Shown here: piece by piece, positions 42,375 to 50,750 of the stretch
Numbering within the stretch: the stretch's first letter is position 1
Layout: every line of letters starts with the position of its first letter
Origin: JAHEEL01 sp963700375
Lineage (GTDB): Bacteria > Actinomycetota > Acidimicrobiia > Spongiisociales > UBA5794
Assembly: GCA_963700375.1 (NCBI GenBank)
Contig: CAVOXF010000006.1
Location: 186,001 to 250,000 of the forward strand
Direction: 5' to 3'
Length of the DNA stretch: 64,000 nt
Position numbers and translations under genes: made by a program
The notes under the pieces: generated by a model
The model's input: only the letters and a program-made list of their open reading frames with translations
What the model was told of the DNA's origin: nothing
The model's database searches: none

Positions 42375-43069
42375 TTACTGCACGTCCTCGGGGCCGGCCT
42401 GAGCGCCCGTGGCAGCCTTGAACCATTGTGCTCCCGACGTCCGGGACGCGAGCAGCGGCACGCCGGCCTCGCTGATGATCTCCCCGTCTCGGCGTCCTTG
42501 AAGTCCGTGCCCCGGTATTGCAGCGACGCCGGAGCGTCCTCCGGCTTCGCCGCCTCGACCCGCTTCCGCTCCTTGAGGTTCTTCGCTGCGAACACAACCA
42601 GGCCCGCCGAGACGGCGGCCGAGGTCAGAACCGGTTGCAGAACGCCGTCGGAACGCATGCGAGACGCACCTGCATGGCTGATGTCGTACGCCGCCACTGA
42701 GGCGGCAACCGCCGCAGCCACCTGACCGGCACTCCTGGTGCCGGACCACTCCAAGGACTCTCCCGGTCGTGCAGGGATCAGGGCGAGTCCGACGCAGGCC
42801 GGGCCAACGCCGCCCCGAATCGCGACCCGCGTTGACGTCTTCGCCGTTCCGGGCGTGACCGGCTGCGTGCCCTTCTCGACCACGGCACCGAGGCCGCGAG
42901 CAGTGAGGCCGGCGAGGCCCATCATGATTCCCTGCTGCGTCGAACTTCGGGGCATGAGCGACGGTTCGAACGATGCCGCCATGGCAACGCCCTCGAGCGG
43001 GCCCGCGGGGGACGAGAGCAGCGGATTGATGTAGTCGGCGACGCGAACGGCGGTGCTTCTGAAATCCAT
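42375..43069 (-). CDS. Membrane protein resembling the N-terminal domain of Abhydrolase_9 (frameshifted, short)
   Basis: About 231 residues if one missing base is restored. FEPSLMPRSSTQQGIMMGLAG matches the S-L-x-P-R-x-x-x-x-Q-G pattern of the membrane domain that precedes an alpha/beta hydrolase in actinobacterial family members. Several hydrophobic segments follow, then a short charged tail instead of the hydrolase. The frame breaks at the GGGG (42482-42485 on the plus strand, CCCC): one more G would join DAETG to EIISEAGVPLLASRTSG and a TAA at 42375. It may be a truncated remnant. Between secA and prfB, same strand. Confidence 0.5.
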
Positions 43070-43089
43070 GTGGTCGACGATACCGAGCC

Positions 43090-45741
43090 TCAGGAGATTG
43101 GCTCAGCTCCAACGGCTCCGTGGCAGCGCTTGTACTTCTTCCCGGACCCGCAAGGACACGGGGCGTTCCGACCGATCTTGTCGCCGGTTCGGACGACCTG
43201 GCGGACAGTGGTCTGCTGCGCCGAACTGGCGGAGGATGTGGTCATCTGGGCGGCCGGGGCGGCCTGCTGCCGCACCACGTCGACGTGGAACATGTACCGC
43301 GTGGAGTCATGCTTGACCGCATCGACGAGTTCTTCAAAGTAGGCGAAGCCCTCGCGCTGGTACTCGACCAGCGGGTCGCGCTGGCCCATCGCCCGCAGTC
43401 CGATGCCGGAACGGAGGTAGTCCATCTCGGCGAGATGCTCCCTCCACTTGTTGTCGATGACCGACAACACGACGGTCCGCTCCAGTTGGCGCATGACGTC
43501 GATGCCGAACTGTTCCTCGCGCTCTGCGTACACGGCGTTCGCGTCTTCGACATAGGCGTCGATGATCTCATCGGCGGTGAGCGATTGTTGGTCCGGGAAG
43601 GTGGCGGGACCGATCGTCGGTTGGTACAACACATTCATGCGCACGTCGAGGTCATCCCAGTCCCATTCGGACGCATCGACCCCCGCCGTCATCGCCTCGA
43701 CTTCTGCCTCGATCGTCTCGGTACGCCACTCGGCGAGTAGTTCGTCCGTATCCCGATCGTCCAGGATCATATTTCGCCATTTGTAGATGATCTCGCGCTG
43801 GGTGTTCATCACCTCGTCGTACTTGAGCACGTTCTTGCGGATCTCGAAGTTTTGCGACTCAACCTGCGATTGTGCCCGCTCGATTGCTTTCGACACCATC
43901 TTGTGCTCGATCGGGACATCCGGCGGAATACGCAGGCGTTCCATGATCGAGGCGACGCGCTCGTTGGCGAAGCGTCGCATGAGGTCATCCTGGAGCGACA
44001 GATAGAACCGTGACTCTCCCGGGTCGCCCTGACGCCCGGATCGCCCGCGCAACTGATTGTCGATGCGGCGTGAATCATGTCGCTCGGTACCAAGCACGTA
44101 GAGACCGCCGGCATCGATGACCCGTTGCCTCTGAACTTCGAGTTCCGACTCATACCGCTCCGTCGCGGCGGCGAGCGCGGCGTCGTATTCGGGATCGGAC
44201 GGTGGGATCTCCTTGCGCATGAGCTCGCCGCGTGCGAGCTCCTCGGGGTTCCCGCCCAGCTTGATGTCGACGCCGCGGCCGGCCATGTTGGTGGCGACGG
44301 TGACGGCGCCCGGCTGACCGGCCTGCGCAATGATGTGAGCTTCGCGCTCATGCTGCTTGGCGTTCAAGACCTCGTGCTTGACGCCGCGCTTCTTCAGCGC
44401 TGAGGAGAGTCGCTCGGACTTCTCGATCGAGACGGTGCCGACCAGGATCGGCTGACCGGCCTTGCTGCGTGTTTCGATGTCGTCTGCGAGGGCAGCGAAC
44501 TTGTGATCTTCGTCGATGTAGACGACGTCTGGCTGATCGATGCGAGCGATCGGCATGTTGGTCGGGATGTCGAGAACGTCGAGGCCGTAGATCTCATGGA
44601 ACTCTGACGCCTCGGTGAGGGCGGTACCGGTCATTCCGGCCAGCTTCTCGTACATCCGGAAGTAGTTCTGCAGCGTGATCGTGGCGAGCGTCTGGTTCTC
44701 TTCCTTGATCGCGACGCCCTCCTTCGCCTCGATCGCCTGGTGCAGACCTTCGGAGTAGCGGCGGCCTTCCAACACCCGGCCGGTGAACTCGTCGACGATC
44801 ATGATCTCGCCGTTGCGGATCAGGTAGTCGACGTCTCGCTGGTACAGCGTCTTGGCTTTCAGCGCAACATCGAGGTGGTGGATGAAGTCGACGTTGGCGT
44901 GGTCGTACATGTTCTCGACACCGAGGAACCCCTCGACGCGGGTGACTCCCGCCTCGGTGACGACGACCTGGCGCTTCTTCTCGTCGACTTCGTAGTCCGC
45001 GTCGACCCGCAGCCGCTCCGCGTAGCGGGCGAACTCTCGGTACCACTTGCCGGTCTCGCCGACGCGGCCGGAGATGATGAGCGGTGTTCTCGCTTCGTCG
45101 ACCAGGATCGAGTCGACCTCATCGACGATCGCAAAGTGATGACCGCGCTGCACGCGGTCCGGCGGACGCATCGCCATGTTGTCGCGGAGATAGTCGAAAC
45201 CGAACTCGTTGTTGGTCCCGTAGGTGATGTCCGCGCCGTACGCAGGCTTCCGCTCGTCGGGCGTCATATCGGACTGCACGAGACCGACGGTGAGGCCGAG
45301 GAATCGGTGGATCTGACCCATCCATTCCGAGTCTCGCGATGCGAGATAGTCGTTGGTGGTGACCAGATGAACGCCTTCCCCTGTGAGGGCGTTGAGGTAC
45401 GACGGCAGCGTGGACATGAGGGTCTTTCCCTCACCGGTGCGTTGCTCGGAGATCATGCCCCGGTGCAGCGCACCGGCACCGATGATCTGAACGTCGAACG
45501 GTCGCTCGCCGAGCGTCCGCTTCGCAGTTTCTCGCACCACGGCGAACGCTTCGTCTTCGAGATCGTCGATTGGCGCTCCGGCGGCAATCCGATTGCGGAA
45601 CTCGACGGTCTTGGCGGCAAGGTCGGCGTCGCTCAGCGACGAAACCTCCGGCTCGAGCGCGTTGACACGAACCACAAGCGCCTCGAGTTCCCTGAGCCGC
45701 TTGCCCTCACCGATCCGCAAAGCCTTGGAGAAGATGGACAT
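43090..45741 (-). CDS. secA: Preprotein translocase ATPase SecA
   Basis: 883 residues. MSIFSKALRIGEGKRLRELE start; Walker A in SEQRTGEGKTLM, DEVDSILVDEARTPLIISG (Walker B region), PVLVGT-type helicase motif as ILVGTVSIEKSE, and the C-terminal zinc-binding SEC-C motif APCPCGSGKKYKRCHG. It drives protein export through SecYEG. The ATG at 45741 has a TATCAT box 9 nt upstream. Confidence 0.97.
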   Translation of the reverse strand: MSIFSKALRIGEGKRLRELEALVVRVNALEPEVSSLSDADLAAKTVEFRNRIAAGAPIDDLEDEAFAVVRETAKRTLGERPFDVQIIGAGALHRGMISEQRTGEGKTLMSTLPSYLNALTGEGVHLVTTNDYLASRDSEWMGQIHRFLGLTVGLVQSDMTPDERKPAYGADITYGTNNEFGFDYLRDNMAMRPPDRVQRGHHFAIVDEVDSILVDEARTPLIISGRVGETGKWYREFARYAERLRVDADYEVDEKKRQVVVTEAGVTRVEGFLGVENMYDHANVDFIHHLDVALKAKTLYQRDVDYLIRNGEIMIVDEFTGRVLEGRRYSEGLHQAIEAKEGVAIKEENQTLATITLQNYFRMYEKLAGMTGTALTEASEFHEIYGLDVLDIPTNMPIARIDQPDVVYIDEDHKFAALADDIETRSKAGQPILVGTVSIEKSERLSSALKKRGVKHEVLNAKQHEREAHIIAQAGQPGAVTVATNMAGRGVDIKLGGNPEELARGELMRKEIPPSDPEYDAALAAATERYESELEVQRQRVIDAGGLYVLGTERHDSRRIDNQLRGRSGRQGDPGESRFYLSLQDDLMRRFANERVASIMERLRIPPDVPIEHKMVSKAIERAQSQVESQNFEIRKNVLKYDEVMNTQREIIYKWRNMILDDRDTDELLAEWRTETIEAEVEAMTAGVDASEWDWDDLDVRMNVLYQPTIGPATFPDQQSLTADEIIDAYVEDANAVYAEREEQFGIDVMRQLERTVVLSVIDNKWREHLAEMDYLRSGIGLRAMGQRDPLVEYQREGFAYFEELVDAVKHDSTRYMFHVDVVRQQAAPAAQMTTSSASSAQQTTVRQVVRTGDKIGRNAPCPCGSGKKYKRCHGAVGAEPIS

Positions 45742-45750
45742 GTGCTGTCG

Positions 45751-45756
45751 ATGATA
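45751..45756 (-). promoter_or_regulatory. Possible -10 box before secA
   Basis: TATCAT on the minus strand, 9 nt before the secA ATG; near consensus. No ribosome binding site lies between. Confidence 0.35.
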
Positions 45757-45795
45757 CGGGCGTGCAGCAGTTGTTGAGGCATGGCACGAGATGAG

Positions 45796-45816
45796 TCGCC
45801 GGTCGCCGGTTGCCGG
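45796..45816. repeat. Intergenic heptad repeat TCGCCGG TCGCCGG TTGCCGG
   Basis: Three consecutive heptamers upstream of secA in the 533-bp gap 45742-46274, which otherwise contains only the decayed four-helix-bundle gene. The best-preserved copy of the dispersed heptad family. Confidence 0.6.
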
Positions 45817-45860
45817 AATCGGATCATGAGCGGGGTCGGGTTCGGAGAGGTACCGTCTGA

Positions 45861-46190
45861 GCGTCGTCTCATTCGTCGCATCTCGGCCACCTGTCTCCGA
45901 CGGTCAACGACGGATTCCGAGCTGCGGTATCCGAGATCGCCGGCAACACGAAGTTGGCATTCGAGTTCGCGGGCCGATCGGATGGCGTTCGCAACAAGCC
46001 GGGCATAGTCAGCGTCGGTCGAGCGTCCGGATCCGTCGGCAGGATTCATCGGAATCGACGAGGCAGGACGCCGCATCTGCGAAACCAACCCATACAGCCC
46101 TCCGGCAGAGAACGCAGATGTTGCTCGGTAGATGGCGAGTGCAATGGAGTGCACGGCTCTCCGGACTTCGAGACGGTCGGAGTACGACTC
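45861..46190 (-). pseudogene. Decayed four-helix-bundle (S23/IVS-type) protein
   Basis: The minus-strand frame reads RLEVRRAVHSIALAIYRATS, then YGLVSQMRRPASSIPMN, GSGRSTDADYARL and ARELECQLRVAGDLGY, the clear pattern of the four-helix-bundle protein family first noticed in 23S rRNA intervening sequences. No ATG, GTG or TTG precedes the conserved N terminus, and the frame runs on without a stop into the beginning of secA (to 45633). Both ends are therefore lost and the gene is probably dead. Limits given are those of the homology. Confidence 0.6.
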
Positions 46191-46274
46191 GCCACAACGC
46201 CTATCAGACAGGGGGACCGAAGAAAGACCCGCGTGTCCGAACCAGCGACCGGCGGCTCGTGGTCGGCTCCGCTC

Positions 46275-46925
46275 CTACGACAACCGAATCAAGTCCTCGC
46301 GCACGGCGTACAGCACCGCTTCGCTTCTCGAGTGGAGGCCGAGTTTGTCGAGGATGTTGCGGATGTGATTCTTGACCGTGTTCTCAGAGATATACAGCAG
46401 TGTGCCGATTTGGCGACTTGTCTGACCCTGGGCCACGAGCGAAAGGACCTCGAGTTCGCGTCCGGTGAGCACGGGCTTCCTCGACTGGAGGAGCTCCTGA
46501 TGCCGGAGGAGTTGGCGGGTCACGTCGAGCAGCTTGCCTGCCATGTTCGGCGAGACGGCCGCTCCGCCGCTGCCAACGGCGTTGAGGGCGCCGACGAGGG
46601 CGTCGAACGGCGCATCCTTGGTCACGTATCCGCGCGCCCCGGCCTTCACCCCGATGAGCAGGTCCTCCTCTGACTCACTGGCGGTCAGAAGGACGACGTT
46701 GGCGCCAGGCGCAACAGCCCTGATCTTCTCAACGACCTCGAGTCCCGAGATGCCGGGCATGAGGATGTCGAGCAGCACCAGGTCCGGCTGGTGTTCTTCA
46801 GCGGCCGTCACGGCCGCTTCAGCACCGCCGGCTTCGGCAACGACATCGAATCCAGCATCGCGAAGGGCGGAGGAAAGGCCCGCCCGAAACAGCGGTACAT
46901 CGTCTACGACCAGCAGTCTCTTCAT
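46275..46925 (-). CDS. NarL/FixJ-family response regulator
   Basis: 216 residues. Receiver domain from MKRLLVVDDVPLFRAGL with the phospho-acceptor Asp in LVLLDILMPG, the conserved Thr/Ser region VVLLTAS and Lys in GYVTKDAP. C-terminal LuxR-type helix-turn-helix: LTGRELEVLSLVAQGQTSRQI and ISENTVKNHIRNILDKL. No sensor kinase is in the window. The start 25 nt after the hpf stop suggests co-transcription with hpf; the N-terminal extension to 46964 would overlap hpf. Confidence 0.93.
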   Translation of the reverse strand: MKRLLVVDDVPLFRAGLSSALRDAGFDVVAEAGGAEAAVTAAEEHQPDLVLLDILMPGISGLEVVEKIRAVAPGANVVLLTASESEEDLLIGVKAGARGYVTKDAPFDALVGALNAVGSGGAAVSPNMAGKLLDVTRQLLRHQELLQSRKPVLTGRELEVLSLVAQGQTSRQIGTLLYISENTVKNHIRNILDKLGLHSRSEAVLYAVREDLIRLS

Positions 46926-46950
46926 ATCAGCTCGGCCACTCCGGCTCGGG

Positions 46951-47500
46951 TTATTCCGGCTCAATCATCCCGAGGTCGCCGTCCCGCCGGTTGTAGAGCA
47001 CCGACTGCTTGCCTGTGTCTGCGTCGAGGAAGACGAAGAAGTCGTGTCCGAGCATCTCCATCTGCAGTGCAGCTTCCTCGACCGACATTGGCCGCATCGT
47101 GAATCTCTTCTTCCTCACAACGACGGCATCTCGGTCCTGAGATTCATCGACCGGTTCGTCGAGTGGGTTGAGGTCTTTGTGGCTGCTCTTGCGACTTCTC
47201 TGGATGAGACGCTCTTTGAGCCTGCGGAGTTGACGTTCGTACGTATCCGATGCCGTGTCAAGGGCGGCGCGGGCGTCAAACGCCTCGGCTTCGACGCGGA
47301 CGATCTGGCCGGCGGCCGCGGAGGTGATCTCGACGCGGTATCGGGCATCGGTGAGCCTCGGATTGCCGTTCTCCGAGAACTCGACATCGACAGCGGTGAT
47401 GTCGTCGAAGATCCTCGCTGCATGCTCGACCTTCTCGCGAGCGAGGTCGCGGAACGTCGTCTTCGATCTCGGTGTTCCGCCCATGGATACGAACGTTCAC
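46951..47500 (-). CDS. hpf: Ribosome hibernation promoting factor, long form (one-base frameshift)
   Basis: About 182 residues after removing one base. The GTG at 47500, preceded by AAGGGAG, starts NVRIHGRNTEIEDD; the continuation FRDLAREKVEHAARIFDDIT is in the +1 frame, and the extra base lies in 47453-47461. The rest is a normal long HPF: the N-terminal dsRNA-like domain and, after a linker, the dimerisation domain FTMRPMSVEEAALQMEMLGH and SVLYNRRDGDLGMIEP. It pairs ribosomes into inactive 100S dimers. The conserved N terminus makes an internal start at 47484 unlikely, so an assembly indel or recent mutation is the explanation. Its GTG overlaps the comF stop by 4 nt. Confidence 0.88.
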
Positions 47501-48216
47501 TCGTGCTCCCTTCGCTGTCGTGCGTGGCCGCTTCCCGGCGTACCCGAACGCGTCGAACCATCCACTTCGGTCATTCGGGCGCGGAGGGTGCCTCGGTCGC
47601 TCCGACCGGTGGACGGTAGAACCGTCACTGCACCTCCAAGTGGGCCAACTCCTTGATCCACTCTACTCGCGCAGGTTGCCACCAGGACAAGAGTCGGAAG
47701 GCCCCGAAGTGCGGTCGCCGCGGCGATCGCCGTGACCCCGGTGGTCAGGACGTCGTCGACGAGGGCGCATCCGCGAGGTACCGGGTGACCCGTCGTCTCA
47801 AAGACGACAAAGGGGCGCTCCTCGCGGTTGCGACCGGCGTGTCGCGGCCACCACCACCTAGGACGAATGCCCGTGACGACGGGGAGCCCGGTGCGTCGCC
47901 GCACCGCCTCCGCCAGCACCGCGGCCGGGTCGATGCCGTAGCGGAACACCCGGAGCCTCGCCCGGGGTATCGGCACGAGTGCGGTGGTTGTGCGAGGGAT
48001 TCGATCGGCCATGGCATCGGCCAGCGGTGCGACGGCGGCAACGACGGCCCGGTACTTGAGGGCATGCACAAGGCGACGGGCCGTCCCGTCATGCACGTAC
48101 CCGGCGACCCCGACCAGACCTTCCCCGACCGACACCTCCGGCGCGTCACGCAGCCCGAGCCGACAGACGCTGCAGAGAGTCCCGGAACACGGCATGGTGC
48201 AAGCAAGACAGAGCAT
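47497..48216 (-). CDS. comF: ComF-family phosphoribosyltransferase-like protein
   Basis: 239 residues from the ATG at 48216, which has a TACGGT box 6 nt upstream; a start six codons earlier (48234) is possible. An N-terminal zinc ribbon CLACTMPC ... CSVC is followed by LKYRAVVAAVAPLADAMADR, LVPIPRARLRVFRYG and the PRPP-binding loop CALVDDVLTTGVT. The family takes part in DNA uptake in competent bacteria, but competence is not otherwise indicated here. The last 55 residues have no homology. The stop overlaps the hpf start by 4 nt. Confidence 0.87.
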   Translation of the reverse strand: MLCLACTMPCSGTLCSVCRLGLRDAPEVSVGEGLVGVAGYVHDGTARRLVHALKYRAVVAAVAPLADAMADRIPRTTTALVPIPRARLRVFRYGIDPAAVLAEAVRRRTGLPVVTGIRPRWWWPRHAGRNREERPFVVFETTGHPVPRGCALVDDVLTTGVTAIAAATALRGLPTLVLVATCASRVDQGVGPLGGAVTVLPSTGRSDRGTLRARMTEVDGSTRSGTPGSGHARQRREHE

Positions 48217-48306
48217 GAGAGCACCGTACGACACCCCGGGGACAGATTCGACCCGGAGGCCTGTCTCAGCTACTCGGCTCCTCAGCCACCGCCCCGATCC
48301 CGGGAG

Positions 48307-48330
48307 TGGCGACCGACGACCGGCGACCGG
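48307..48330. repeat. Intergenic heptad repeat (reverse orientation)
   Basis: Read on the minus strand the stretch is a run of TCGCCGG / TCGTCGG / TCGCC heptamers. It fills part of the 117-bp gap between comF and sahH. Confidence 0.5.
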
Positions 48331-48333
48331 TCC

Positions 48334-49581
48334 TCAGGTCCCGTGTTCCCACGACGACAGGTACCGCTGTTGCTCGTCGGTCAGCACTTCGAGGCTGGCC
48401 CCCATCGAGGCGAGCTTCAACCGCGCTACGTTCTCGTCGAGTTCACGCGGCAAGGTGTACACGTCCGGCGGAAGGTCTCCGGCTTCCTTGACGAGCCACT
48501 CGGCGGCAAGCGCCTGGTCGGCGAACGACATGTCCATAACGTCGGCCGGGTGCCCTTCGGCGGCGCCGAGATTCACGAGTCGGCCTTCAGCAACGATGAT
48601 GATCCTCCGCCCGTCCGCGAGTTCATATTCCTCGAGGTTGTCGCGGATCTGGCGTCGTGCGACCGCCATCTCGTCGAGGCCGGTCAGGTCCAGTTCAACA
48701 TCGAAGTGCCCGGCGTTCGCAAGGATCACATTGTCCTTCATCGAGTTGAAGTGCTCGGCACGGAAGATGTGGATATCGCCGGTCGCGGTCAGGAACACGT
48801 CTCCGACGGGAGCGGCTTGCGCCGCGGTCATCACGCGATATCCCTCCATCGCCGCCGAGAGGGCGCGGATGGGGTCGACCTCGATCACCACGACGTTGGC
48901 ACCTAGACCGGCAGCGCGTCTGGCGATTCCCCAGCCGCAGTCGCCGAACCCCGCAACGACGACGGTCCGCCCGGCGAAGAGGATGTTCGAGGCGCGGAGG
49001 ATTCCGTCGAGAGAGGACTGGCCCGTGCCGTGCCGATTGTCGAAGAGGTGCTTGGTAGCCGAGTCGTTGACGGCGACTACGGGATAGCGAAGCACCCCGT
49101 CGGCGGCCATCGCACGCAGTCGGATCACGCCGGTGGTGGTCTCTTCGAGCCCGCCGAGAATCGGCTGCATCGTCCGCTCGCGATGGAGCACGGTGGTGGT
49201 GTCGGCACCATCGTCGAACACGATGTGGGGTTCGGTGTCGAGAATCGCATTGATGTGGCGATAGAAGGTGTCGGAGTCCTCCGACCGCACCGCGAAGACG
49301 GGGATACCGTCGTCGACCAGGGCGGCGGCGACGTCATCCTGTGTCGAAAGCGGGTTGGAGGCGCACAACACCACCGATGCGCCCCCGGCGCGCAGCGTAT
49401 GCATGAGCACCGCGGTCTCGGTCGTCACGTGCATGCAGGCCGCCACACGGATTCCGGCGAGCGGTTGCTCAGCCTCGAAGCGTTCCCGGATCGAGGCGAG
49501 GACGGGCATGCGGCGATCGGCCCAGGCGATCCTTCGGTGTCCTTCGTCGGCGAGGGCCGGATCGGCAATGTCGTAGTTCAC
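48334..49581 (-). CDS. ahcY: Adenosylhomocysteinase
   Basis: Hydrolyses S-adenosylhomocysteine, relieving methyltransferase inhibition; 415 residues, the shorter NAD-dependent form. VNYDIADPALADEGHRRIAWA starts at a GTG (49581) that overlaps the SIS gene stop (GTGA). Signatures: CMHVTTETAVLMHTL, NDSATKHLFDNRHGTGQSS and GFGDCGWGIARRAAGLG (NAD fold). The in-frame fusion with the upstream isomerase seen as one long reading frame is an artefact of the isomerase frameshift. Confidence 0.95.
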   Translation of the reverse strand: MNYDIADPALADEGHRRIAWADRRMPVLASIRERFEAEQPLAGIRVAACMHVTTETAVLMHTLRAGGASVVLCASNPLSTQDDVAAALVDDGIPVFAVRSEDSDTFYRHINAILDTEPHIVFDDGADTTTVLHRERTMQPILGGLEETTTGVIRLRAMAADGVLRYPVVAVNDSATKHLFDNRHGTGQSSLDGILRASNILFAGRTVVVAGFGDCGWGIARRAAGLGANVVVIEVDPIRALSAAMEGYRVMTAAQAAPVGDVFLTATGDIHIFRAEHFNSMKDNVILANAGHFDVELDLTGLDEMAVARRQIRDNLEEYELADGRRIIIVAEGRLVNLGAAEGHPADVMDMSFADQALAAEWLVKEAGDLPPDVYTLPRELDENVARLKLASMGASLEVLTDEQQRYLSSWEHGT

Positions 49582-50571
49582 GGTGCTCCCTTCGCGAGCA
49601 TGATCTTGAATCCTTCGAGCGTCTCGACCTTCGTCGCATCGATCCCAGCCCGTTCGGCCATTGCGACCGGACGCGACATCGCCGACAATGGCGAGACTGA
49701 AGAATCGGGCGAGCGGACCGGTTCCGGTGGATTGCACGTCCCCGACCCGGTCGACCGCACCGGAGAGTACGGTCCCCGTCAGATCAATCCGACGGGCGAC
49801 GGCCGGATGGTCTCCCTCGTCCCGAAGGTAGACCACGCCGAACCCCCCGCCGATCCCGGGCCGCCATCCTTCGAGTTCGTTGTGGTTCATCTCGGGGATG
49901 GTTCCAGAGAACGCAGGGCTCTTGGCATTCTCGTTGATCTGCGTCTTCCACCGGTAGGCCGCTGTGGAACCGATCCCTCTGCCGCCGTAGATCACGGCTG
50001 TGCGTCCCTCCAAGCCGTCTGCGATGTCTCGACCGAGCATGATCGCGCCACCGTCGCCGCCACCGAGAAGACGCTCGACCGTGTCGGCGGCTTCGGAGAG
50101 ATCGCGACCGACGTCGGCGATCTGGCCTGCCGCGGCCAGCATTGCGGTCACTGCGGCGGCCTGGTACCCCACGGCGGCCCGCGGCTGAATCCCGCCCGGG
50201 ACCCCGATGAATGGCAGCGATCGCTCGCGGGCGATCTCCCCGAGGCGACCGCCCGAAGCCACTGCGGCGATCGGGAGGTTGCCGGAGACGGCGGCGTCGA
50301 CACCCGAAAGCACCTCTTCGGTGTTACCGCTGTACGAGACCGCAATCACCGCTGCCTCGCTGTCCACGGCCCATGGCGGCAATCCGTAGCCCGGGTGCAC
50401 CACGATCGGTACACGCGGTGAGGCGGCAAGCGTTGCGACGGTGGCGGCCATTGCCGAGCCACCCATGCCGAGGATGACAATCGGCCCGGTGCTGCGGATC
50501 GGTTCCGAATCAAGATCGATCCCCCACCGCAACTGGTCCGGCAAGCCGAAGATGTCGTCGAGCATCGTCAT
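49578..50571 (-). CDS. Bifunctional phosphoglucose/phosphomannose isomerase-type SIS protein (one-base frameshift)
   Basis: About 330 residues after removing one base. SIS domain motifs: VILGMGGSAMAAT, VSYSGNTEEVL and SGGRLGEIA; a second lobe holds YRWKTQINENAKSPAF and MNHNELEGW. After SLAIVGDVAS the frame shifts: the extra base is one of the two C at 49667-49668, and the true C terminus is MAERAGIDATKVETLEGFKI, ending at the TGA 49578-49580. Equivalent of the manB-adjacent SIS protein in mycobacteria. Start overlaps the Trm112-like stop. It interconverts hexose 6-phosphates for GDP-mannose supply. Confidence 0.86.
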
Positions 50572-50750
50572 CGGTCGGTGGGCGTGGCTTCTTCGATCAG
50601 CATGACCGGAATGCCGTCGCGGACCGGATACTGCAGGCCGCAGTCCGAACATACGAGTGCGGGTGGTTCGGGGCGTTCGGTGAGTGTTCCGGCGCAGGCC
50701 GGACACTGCATGATCGCCAGCAGTTCCTCGTCGATCAGGTGGTCGGTCAC
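50568..50750 (-). CDS. Trm112/UPF0434-like zinc-ribbon protein
   Basis: 60 residues from a GTG that overlaps the manB stop (GTGA). LLAIMQCPACAGTLTERPEP and LVCSDCGLQYPVRDGIPVML are the Trm112-like fold with four cysteines. Trm112 proteins activate methyltransferases in eukaryotes and archaea; the bacterial role is unclear. Held in operon with manB and the SIS isomerase by 4-nt overlaps on both sides. Confidence 0.9.
   Translation of the reverse strand: MTDHLIDEELLAIMQCPACAGTLTERPEPPALVCSDCGLQYPVRDGIPVMLIEEATPTDR

Noticed and set aside
47497..49581. SIS isomerase-adenosylhomocysteinase fusion protein
   Set aside because: Explained by a one-base insertion at 49667-49668; the true isomerase end and the GTG start of sahH overlap by 4 nt.
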